A DNA stretch of 41,327 bases, taken from an uncultured Clostridia bacterium (GTDB lineage Bacteria > Bacillota > Clostridia > UBA1381). Below are positions 15,899-22,013 of this stretch, piece after piece (within the stretch, counting starts at the first letter, position 1; each line of letters starts with the position of its first letter). The stretch lies in assembly GCA_959602045.1 (NCBI GenBank), contig CAUGRT010000026.1:1-41327 (forward strand). The letters are read 5' to 3'. Both the position numbers and the translations under genes were made by a program. Below the pieces are notes generated by a model, which was not told where the DNA came from, ran no database searches, and saw nothing but the letters and a program-made list of their open reading frames with translations.

Positions 15899-15927
15899 AT
15901 TATAACATATTTTATACATGATTTCAA
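15899..15927 (-). promoter_or_regulatory. Promoter of the membrane protein-sigma factor-pyrE operon
   Basis: On the minus strand, -35 TTGAAA (15922-15927), a 17-nt spacer and -10 TATAAT (15899-15904). It looks like a housekeeping promoter, not a SigB-type promoter, so no autoregulation is evident. Confidence 0.75.
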
Positions 15928-15958
15928 TGACTTTTTTGTGAACAATTCTTTCCACCGC

Positions 15959-16978
15959 TTATTTGTTCGTCATTTCATTAATATTATTGATGCGAATCGA
16001 AATCGTCCCATCGTCATTATTCAAAATTTCAATGTACTTGTTATCGCGATAGTATTCCGCCGGGAAAGACAACTCCACGCCAATATCCGTTGTGATTTTA
16101 ATATTCGATGTCATCTTTTTCGTCACATAATTCGTGACCTCTACCTGCTCCGGAACTGCCGCGTCCTTGATTTTTTCAATAAATTCTTCTTTCATCACCG
16201 GACGTCCGTCAAAAACCGTTTCGGCAATCTTCTCCGGCTCGATATATTCAAAATCATTCTCCTCAATATTTTCCACGACATATTGCTTGATTCTGGCGCT
16301 CGTTTCAATCGAATCACCGCCGTTTTCCTCCGTGACCTTTTTCGCAATCTTGCTGACCGCATGAATTGCCTCTTTCGGGGAAAGATCAAACACACACTCC
16401 AACAGGAAATCCGCAATTAAATCCACGTTTTCCCCATCAATTTTCCGTTTTCTGCCCATATATTTAATCGAATAATCCGTTTCATTGATAAACGCGCACT
16501 CCGAAATCCGCTGAGAGGTGGACGGAAGAATGGCATAATGATTAATCAGATTGTTGCGAACCGTTCCATCCTCCTGAAGCACCTGATGCGTATAGCCGAT
16601 TTTGTTGTCACACTTCAAAACCGCCAGCGTCGGGGTTTCATTAATGTTGCAGTCACAAACCAGAATATCGCAGGACTCGGTATTTTCCGCCGAGGAAATC
16701 CCCTCATAAATCTTTTCGGCAATAAAAAGCGACAGACTCTGCAAGTCACGTTCCTCTTCTACCGGCTCCAAATATTCCTTTAAATGATACAAAAATCCGC
16801 TGTTTTTGTTAAATTCGCCCTTGCGCAATCCCGCACCCTCGCAAACCTTATCAATATGCTTCGTGATAAAGCTGTTGATTCCGGCATCCGAAACGTCCAG
16901 TTCTTTGTCTGAGTACACCGTCACCCCCGAATTGGCGTCTAAAATATGTAATATCGCATGTTTAATTCCTACTATCAT
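15959..16978 (-). CDS. Nucleoid-associated protein, YejK/NdpA family
   Basis: A 339-aa cytoplasmic protein of the 37-kDa nucleoid-associated family, DNA-associated in the characterised E. coli member YejK; its exact role is not established. The N-terminal signature is IKHAILHILDANSGVTVYSD, and the family's central CDCNINETPTLAVLKCDNK and HYAILPSTSQRISECAFIN segments are present, followed by the DDGTISIRINNI C-terminus. The length matches the family. The start ATG 16978 has AAAGGA nine nt upstream; the longer frame to 17077 translates the hairpin region and lacks a ribosome site. It follows the two-TM protein gene by 99 bp containing two inverted repeats, so it may be partly uncoupled from that operon. 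The stop lies 13 bases beyond position 15945, close to the divergent-looking leader of the sigma operon, but both are on the same strand. Confidence 0.85.
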   Translation of the reverse strand: MIVGIKHAILHILDANSGVTVYSDKELDVSDAGINSFITKHIDKVCEGAGLRKGEFNKNSGFLYHLKEYLEPVEEERDLQSLSLFIAEKIYEGISSAENTESCDILVCDCNINETPTLAVLKCDNKIGYTHQVLQEDGTVRNNLINHYAILPSTSQRISECAFINETDYSIKYMGRKRKIDGENVDLIADFLLECVFDLSPKEAIHAVSKIAKKVTEENGGDSIETSARIKQYVVENIEENDFEYIEPEKIAETVFDGRPVMKEEFIEKIKDAAVPEQVEVTNYVTKKMTSNIKITTDIGVELSFPAEYYRDNKYIEILNNDDGTISIRINNINEMTNK

Positions 16979-16996
16979 TTTTCTAATTCCTTTCCG

Positions 16997-17071
16997 TACC
17001 GGCGATACCGGTATATTTAATTTCATTCGAATACAGAATGAAGGCTGTCCCGGAAGCGCTCCGGGACAGCC
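16997..17071 (-). repeat. Two inverted repeats between the two-TM protein gene and the nucleoid protein gene
   Basis: GGCTGTCCCGGA (17043-17054) pairs perfectly with TCCGGGACAGCC (17060-17071), a 12-bp stem with a 5-nt loop just after the stop at 17078. TACCGG (16997-17002) pairs with CCGGTA (17008-17013). The first stem is strong enough to terminate or to block exonucleases, but on the minus strand it is followed by CTTCATTCTG, not a real U tract, so I call it a processing or attenuating hairpin. Confidence 0.55.
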
Positions 17072-17077
17072 CTGCAA

Positions 17078-17740
17078 TTAATCCTTCTTCAAACTCATCC
17101 TAAATTCCTTGCTGTTCACACGAATTTCAGCCTCTGGATTCGCACGCTGAATAAATTGCAGCACACGCGAAACGTCCCTCGGTGTAAACTTCACAATCGG
17201 CATGTAATAACATTCACCGTCATAGGTGGAAACATAAATCAAATCCATGCTCTGAACCGTCTTTTTCTGATAATAATCCTTCGACTGCTCCAGTGGCTTC
17301 AGATTCACTCGAAAACTCTCGTTATCCTCGCCGTAGCGTTTGATAAAATTCTTGGTTCCGATCAAAATCGTTGCAATATCCTCAATCGGAATCTGAATCA
17401 GTTTCGTTCTTGCCGGAATGAACTCTCTGAAAATCTTGATTTTATTATCCGCGTCATACGGCAAAAAGTCATTGACCCAATTCTTCATGTATACCTTTTT
17501 CTTATCGGTAGCCAGATAGGTGGTATACACGGAATTGATTCGGATAATCACATACGAAAGCGCCAGAATCAAAGCAAGGATCCAGAATACGCCCCAGAGA
17601 ATCTTTCCGTTAATAAAGTCCAGAATCAGCATCACCAAAGACAGCAAGGACAATGCGCTCAGAATCCCGATCGCAATGCCGCTGCGGTTTCTGTAGCCTT
17701 TATTGGTGCATGCCATAGCCGCATAGGTTGGTTTGCTCAT
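17078..17740 (-). CDS. Two-TM membrane protein of unknown function, possible PH-like domain
   Basis: A 220-aa integral membrane protein. Two adjacent hydrophobic helices (IAIGILSALSLLSLVMLIL and ILWGVFWILALILALSYVII) follow a short polar N-terminus. The C-terminal 130 residues are soluble, with ATDKKKVYMKNWVNDFLPYD and IPIEDIATILIGTKNFIKRY. This hairpin-plus-soluble-domain layout resembles bacterial PH-like membrane proteins, but I see no defining motif. The start ATG 17740 lies six nt after GGAG within a hairpin-SD element. A longer frame (17752) begins inside that element. The gap to the upstream NlpC/P60 gene is 50 bp, same strand, so the two are probably one operon and the protein may act in envelope biology. 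Confidence 0.8.
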   Translation of the reverse strand: MSKPTYAAMACTNKGYRNRSGIAIGILSALSLLSLVMLILDFINGKILWGVFWILALILALSYVIIRINSVYTTYLATDKKKVYMKNWVNDFLPYDADNKIKIFREFIPARTKLIQIPIEDIATILIGTKNFIKRYGEDNESFRVNLKPLEQSKDYYQKKTVQSMDLIYVSTYDGECYYMPIVKFTPRDVSRVLQFIQRANPEAEIRVNSKEFRMSLKKD

Positions 17741-17746
17741 TGTACT

Positions 17747-17775
17747 CTCCATTCCGCCGCCAACAGCAGCATAAA
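17747..17775 (-). promoter_or_regulatory. Hairpin-SD leader element, copy 3
   Basis: On the minus strand it reads TTTATGCTGC, loop TGTTG, GCGGCGGAATGGAG. GCUGC/GCGGC keeps pairing through a U-G change relative to copy 2. GGAG is six nucleotides from ATG 17740. It fills most of the 50-bp gap after the NlpC/P60 gene. Confidence 0.75.
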
Positions 17776-17790
17776 TTTAACAGGTGTCTT

Positions 17791-20364
17791 TTAGTAAACT
17801 CTTCTCGCTCCGCAGTATTGTCCTGCATAATAGGATTCGTTTAAGGAGCTGATCTTCACCACATCGCCGGTGCGCGGCGCATGAATAAATTCATCGTTTC
17901 CGATATAAATACCGACATGATGAATATCTCCGTTATTGGAGAAGAATACCAAATCGCCCGGTGAAAGCTCGCTGCGCGGTACCTCCACGCCATCCTTAAC
18001 CTGGTCATATGTAACACGGGAAACCGAGATTCCCAAAGAATTGCATACATACTGTACCAATCCCGAACAGTCAAAACCGGACGGTGTTGTTCCGCCCCAT
18101 ACATACGGAACACCCATGTATTTCTTCGCTTCGTCCACAATCGCCTGACCCATCTCGCTTGCACGAACATGCGGAGTCGGATCGCCCGTTGTGTATTCCG
18201 GCGTACTCCGGTACTGTGCCAGATTTCTGTACGCTTTGGTGGACTTTACTTGCTTTTGAATAATTTTCTTCTTTGTAACCGTTTCGCCGTTTTCTTCTAC
18301 GTTCACCAACTCTTCATCATAGAAGTACAGTACGCCCAGCGCTTCATCCTCATATACAAAGTAGTATTTATCATCCTTATCCAGAATATACTCATTGATG
18401 ACCGGCTGCGGCATCTCAATCTTCACCGGAAGCATTGCCTGCGCCTTTTCAACGATGGTTCCGCGCCGCAGTGCCGTAACGTACACATAATACTCACCCG
18501 GATCCAAACCCTGAATGAGTGCGCTGTTATCATCCTCAATAATTGTGCTGAGTACCAGACCTCCGGACGTATTATACACGTCAACATAGAAATCATGATA
18601 CAGCTTGCTGTCCCATTCAAGCGCAATATAATCGCTGTCGGTTACATACTCCTGCGTTCCGCCCTGTGCCGGGCCGGTAATGGTAACGCCGGTGTCATAT
18701 GCCGATCCATAGCTCACCAATTGTTCATCAGCTGCCAGTTCGTCGCCCTCCGGGGTTACGGAACTGAGTGTTACGGTATAGTCCAAACCCTCCGTCAAAA
18801 GTTCTGACGGAACGGTGATTTTCGTATCGGCGGTCGAAATATAACTATTGATCAGATAATCCTCCGATTCAATATCATAGACCTCCAGATGATACTGATC
18901 CGCCGCTCTTTTCTTTAAATCCAGAACAATATCGTCACCCTTATCATATTCATCGGGTGCAATTTCCTTGATCTGCGGCGTCTGAACCTCCTCCACCGGC
19001 TTGGCTGTCGGCTCCGGCTCTGTATTTTTCTCCGCCTTTGCCACCGGGATAATCCCAAACAGCTTATCCGATGTATCCTCCGTTTTCGGGGTATATTCCG
19101 GCAATTCCGCCGGGTCTACCTGTTCAATCTGACGCTTGGTGCGAATCCCCGATTTCGTAATAATCGTGGCATAAATCTTTTCATCATCGCCTACCGGTGT
19201 GCTGATTCCTGCCGCCGTATTCTTCTTCACGCTCTCGGTCAGAACCGGACTTTGCAGCTGCACCAGCTGCTTATACACTTCATAAATGTCGTAGCCCTTT
19301 GCCTGGGTATTATCGCTCTGCTTGCCAACCATATAGTCAACCGATTCCAGCCATGCCGTATCGGATAAATCCTGGTTGAAAACATAACTCTCCAGACCGC
19401 GCTTTACACGGAAAGCATTGATAATGTCGAGAAGCTCCCGACCTCTTGCCACATTCACCTCTGCTGCGGAATCCTGTCCCTCGAAACGCGGATTATACAG
19501 CACCGAATCAATTTTCCCGTTTTCGTCCTCCGTGAATTTCAAATTCGCACTGCCCGAATCACGGACAGCGGAATAATCCTCTCCGCTTTGAATCCCATTA
19601 TAAGAAAAATTATTCGCATTGGTATAGAGGGCGCATACGCGATCTCCCTCAACGCCAACCATCACGAATTTTTTGTAATCTGTATTGTAGATATACCACT
19701 CAAATCCATAATCACTCTTATCAATCCGGTTCGGCTCTCCCAGATTCTCCAGAACCTTTTCCACATTCGAGCCGATCGTAATCGGTGTATCATTGACAGT
19801 GACCGTCACCTCCTGGATAAAATAATCATAGATTAAATCCACCAGAATCCGGCAGCTATCCCATGTCAGCGGTTTATTCGGCTCCGTACCATACTTACCC
19901 GATATGATTCCCTGACGAATCATGAATGCATAGGCAATTTTATTTTCCGCGTCGATATATGCGTTATCGTAGCAATCGTTTAGTATCTCATTGGCTTCTT
20001 CTTCAGAAATAGCATAGCTGCTATCATAGTTTATGATCGTCTTGTACAGGATCGTCATAACATCCTGCTTTCTGACCTCGGTCGCATTTACGGTTTCTTC
20101 GGCATCGTCCAGGTTCACATATCCCAATACGACCGACTTGAGCAAATACTCGTCCAAACCACGATTCAAAAGCTGTTCCGGAACAACAACCTCGGATTTA
20201 TGTAGCTTTTCGTAAAGAGCAACTGCCTGATCCAATACGTCATTCCCTGAAAGCGCTGCACTGCTTCCCGCAGCCTGCGCGGCATTTGCTCCGCCGGAAG
20301 CCAACAGCGCAATCACGATCAGCGCGCCCAGCTTCGGCATAACCTTCTTGATATACAAGCTCAT
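17791..20364 (-). CDS. Secreted cell-wall protein with CAP-type domain and C-terminal NlpC/P60 peptidase
   Basis: An 857-aa exported protein, probably a peptidoglycan endopeptidase (gamma-D-Glu-diamino acid bond). Signal peptide: LGALIVIALLASGGANAAQA. Residues about 30-190 are SLH-like in spacing (RQGIISGKYGTEPNKPLTW). A CAP-associated N-terminal motif follows (SNVEKVLENLGEPNRIDKSD, YGFEWYIYNTDYKKFVMVG), then a CAP/SCP-like domain (LLDIINAFRVKRGLESYVFN). A Pro/Glu-rich linker and two Fn3-like beta domains lead to the NlpC/P60 domain, with catalytic Cys766 (GFDCSGLV), His816 (HHVGIYIG) and His828 (FIHAP). Start ATG 20364 follows AAAGGA; promoter at 20414-20442. The combination of CAP and NlpC/P60 in one chain is uncommon. 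The CAP domain appears to lack clear catalytic histidines. Confidence 0.9.
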   Translation of the reverse strand: MSLYIKKVMPKLGALIVIALLASGGANAAQAAGSSAALSGNDVLDQAVALYEKLHKSEVVVPEQLLNRGLDEYLLKSVVLGYVNLDDAEETVNATEVRKQDVMTILYKTIINYDSSYAISEEEANEILNDCYDNAYIDAENKIAYAFMIRQGIISGKYGTEPNKPLTWDSCRILVDLIYDYFIQEVTVTVNDTPITIGSNVEKVLENLGEPNRIDKSDYGFEWYIYNTDYKKFVMVGVEGDRVCALYTNANNFSYNGIQSGEDYSAVRDSGSANLKFTEDENGKIDSVLYNPRFEGQDSAAEVNVARGRELLDIINAFRVKRGLESYVFNQDLSDTAWLESVDYMVGKQSDNTQAKGYDIYEVYKQLVQLQSPVLTESVKKNTAAGISTPVGDDEKIYATIITKSGIRTKRQIEQVDPAELPEYTPKTEDTSDKLFGIIPVAKAEKNTEPEPTAKPVEEVQTPQIKEIAPDEYDKGDDIVLDLKKRAADQYHLEVYDIESEDYLINSYISTADTKITVPSELLTEGLDYTVTLSSVTPEGDELAADEQLVSYGSAYDTGVTITGPAQGGTQEYVTDSDYIALEWDSKLYHDFYVDVYNTSGGLVLSTIIEDDNSALIQGLDPGEYYVYVTALRRGTIVEKAQAMLPVKIEMPQPVINEYILDKDDKYYFVYEDEALGVLYFYDEELVNVEENGETVTKKKIIQKQVKSTKAYRNLAQYRSTPEYTTGDPTPHVRASEMGQAIVDEAKKYMGVPYVWGGTTPSGFDCSGLVQYVCNSLGISVSRVTYDQVKDGVEVPRSELSPGDLVFFSNNGDIHHVGIYIGNDEFIHAPRTGDVVKISSLNESYYAGQYCGARRVY

Positions 20365-20413
20365 CCGTCCTTTCTAAAAAATGATAACCCTATTCTGAAT
20401 TATACATGCTACC

Positions 20414-20442
20414 ATTATAACAGATTTTTTTTTACTTGTCTA
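20414..20442 (-). promoter_or_regulatory. Promoter of the NlpC/P60 protein operon
   Basis: On the minus strand, -35 TAGACA (20437-20442), a 17-nt A-rich spacer and -10 TATAAT (20414-20419). Divergent from the prfA promoter. Confidence 0.7.
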
Positions 20443-20525
20443 TATCAAATTTATGAATTTTTTGTAACACTTTTAAAATCTGCTTGTATTTTTTACCCGA
20501 ATCTGCCCTCATATTGATTTAATTC

Positions 20526-20554
20526 TTGACAGAACACGGAAAATGATATAAAAT
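20526..20554 (+). promoter_or_regulatory. Promoter of prfA
   Basis: -35 TTGACA (20526-20531), a 17-nt spacer and -10 TAAAAT (20549-20554), 57 bp before the prfA start. Confidence 0.75.
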
Positions 20555-20610
20555 AAGAAGAAAAACCGGGCTATAAAAGTTCCCGGCGGAAGGAGTTCAC
20601 AGGAACGATT

Positions 20611-21678
20611 ATGTTTGATAAATTAGACGCACTTGAAGAACGATTTGCATTGGTTTCGGAGAAAATAAGTGATCCGGAGGTTATTGCCGATCAAGCCTCC
20701 TGGCGCAAATACTGCAAGGAGCACTCCGATCTGACGCCGATCGTCAACAAATATAAAGAGTACAAAACCGCCAAGCAGACGATTGCGGACGATAAGGAAA
20801 TGTTAGAGGCAGGACAGGATAAGGAATTTGAGGAAATGATCAAGGCTGAAATGTCCGAGGCGGAGGACGCGCTTGAAAAAGCCGCCGAGGAATTGAAAAT
20901 CCTGCTTCTCCCCAAAGACCCCAACGACGAAAAGAACGTTATTGTGGAAATCCGCGGCGGAACGGGCGGCGATGAAGCGGCGCTGTTTGCGGCTGATTTA
21001 ATGCGGATGTACTCCATGTACGCGGAATCCAAGCGCTGGAAGATTGATATTTTAAACTCCAGTCCGACAGACATCGGCGGCTACAAGGAGGTCTGCTTCT
21101 CCATTGAAGGACAAGGCGCTTACAGCCGTCTGAAATTTGAAAGCGGTGTTCACCGCGTACAGCGTGTGCCGGAAACGGAATCCAGCGGAAGAATCCACAC
21201 CTCCGCCGTAACCGTTGCAGTATTGCCGGAGGTCGAGGAGGTTGAGGTGGAAATCAATCCGAACGATCTGCGAATTGATGTATTCAGAGCCGGCGGCCCC
21301 GGCGGTCAGTGCGTTAATACGACCGACTCCGCCGTACGAATCACGCACCTGCCTACCGGAATTGTCGTTTCCTGCCAGGATGAAAAATCTCAGCACAAGA
21401 ACAAGGATAAAGCAATGAAAATTCTGCGCTCCCGTATCTATGATGTCATGGAAGAACAGCGCAACAAGGAAATTGCCGATGAAAGAAAATCCCAGGTCGG
21501 TTCGGGCGACCGAAGCGAACGAATCCGAACCTATAACTTCCCCCAGGGACGTGTTACCGATCACAGAATTAATTTGACGCTCTATAAACTGGAACAGATT
21601 CTGGACGGCAATATGGACGAGATTATTGACGCGCTGATCACCGCCGATCAAGCGGCAAAACTCTCTCAGGCGGAATAA
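20611..21678 (+). CDS. prfA: Peptide chain release factor 1
   Basis: Recognises UAA and UAG stop codons on the ribosome and triggers peptide release. It has 355 aa, the normal length. The RF1 codon-recognition segment is VQRVPETESSGRIHTSAVTV, with the P-x-T tripeptide of RF1 (RF2 has SPF). The catalytic motif is GGPGGQCVNTTDSAVR, with the GGQ intact; the residue after Q is Cys where many homologues have His or Ser. HLPTGIVVSCQDEKSQHKNK and the C-terminal INLTLYKLEQIL are normal. The start ATG 20611 has AGGA six nt upstream, and the promoter is at 20526-20554. It is followed by a 335-bp non-coding stretch with an inverted repeat and hairpin copy E. Confidence 0.97.
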   Translation: MFDKLDALEERFALVSEKISDPEVIADQASWRKYCKEHSDLTPIVNKYKEYKTAKQTIADDKEMLEAGQDKEFEEMIKAEMSEAEDALEKAAEELKILLLPKDPNDEKNVIVEIRGGTGGDEAALFAADLMRMYSMYAESKRWKIDILNSSPTDIGGYKEVCFSIEGQGAYSRLKFESGVHRVQRVPETESSGRIHTSAVTVAVLPEVEEVEVEINPNDLRIDVFRAGGPGGQCVNTTDSAVRITHLPTGIVVSCQDEKSQHKNKDKAMKILRSRIYDVMEEQRNKEIADERKSQVGSGDRSERIRTYNFPQGRVTDHRINLTLYKLEQILDGNMDEIIDALITADQAAKLSQAE

Positions 21679-21731
21679 TTCCGAAGCCTTAGAATTATAA
21701 AAATTTAATAAATTTCCGAAAAAGTGGAACA

Positions 21732-21789
21732 AAATATGCAGAATCTGCGTCTAATGTAATAGAATATTAATAGCAGATTCTGCATATTT
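21732..21789. repeat. Perfect 17-bp inverted repeat downstream of prfA
   Basis: AAATATGCAGAATCTGC (21732-21748) and its exact complement GCAGATTCTGCATATTT (21773-21789) are separated by 24 AT-rich bases and followed by GCTTTT. It may terminate prfA transcription, or be a protein-binding palindrome; the long loop and short T run make the terminator call weak. The arms are unrelated to the hairpin-repeat family. The remainder of 21679-22013 holds hairpin copy E and its remnant; I see no gene or clear promoter there. Confidence 0.7.
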
Positions 21790-21828
21790 GCTTTTATGGG
21801 AATGATTGTACATATAAAAATTCGAAAT

Positions 21829-21850
21829 ATCATCTGTTTTTCATTCCGGA
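21829..21850 (-). repeat. Remnant arm of a hairpin repeat
   Basis: ATCATCTGTTTTTCATTCCG is the outer arm plus the first bases of the core (in minus orientation) as seen in other copies, but the core is then lost. It lies 12 bp before intact copy E; an imperfect partner (CATTCAAAAAACAGTAGT) occurs just beyond copy E at about 21954-21971. Confidence 0.5.
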
Positions 21851-21861
21851 TAGGGCGGCAG

Positions 21862-21954
21862 GAATTCTCATATATTTTTCGGTCTATTCCGGCTCAGACA
21901 TCCGCTACGTTGCGCGGAACTCGCCTCCATAGACCGAAAAACATATGAGAATTC
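21862..21954 (-). repeat. Long-armed hairpin repeat, copy E
   Basis: Arms 21862-21886 and 21930-21954 (25 bp) differ at one position, which is G-U on the minus strand. On that strand the core reads GGCGAGTTCCGCGCAACG, TAGCGGATG, TCTGAGCC. The arm sequence (GAATTCTCATATG outward part) differs from the other copies, yet is matched on both sides. Located in the prfA-secreted protein intergenic region, core orientation opposite to both genes. Confidence 0.9.
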
Positions 21955-22013
21955 ATTCAAAAAACAGTAGTTTACAATAATCCCAATCACAAAAAAAGAA
22001 AGGATTTCAGCCA

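Noticed and set aside
15829..15945. N-terminal extension of the single-pass membrane protein
   Set aside because: A good promoter (15899-15927) and its leader palindrome lie within this stretch, so it cannot be translated from that transcript.
17740..17775. Leader peptides starting at the ATG of the hairpin-SD elements (MLLLAAEWRVQ at copy 3, overlapping the next start as ATGA; a 17-codon peptide at copy 4)
   Set aside because: No Shine-Dalgarno sequence precedes the ATG in copies 3 and 4, the frame relation to the downstream gene differs among the four copies, and the peptide sequence is not kept in copies 1 and 4. The hairpin and GGAG explain the conservation better.
21240..21360. Unusual residue after GGQ in release factor 1 as a sign of altered termination
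   Set aside because: The GGQ tripeptide, P-x-T codon-recognition segment and length are normal. The following position varies among bacteria, so I see no evidence for a changed code.
21052..21732. 226-codon frame antisense to prfA
   Set aside because: It lies wholly opposite prfA apart from its end, has no ribosome site, and mirrors the codon pattern of a real gene on the other strand.
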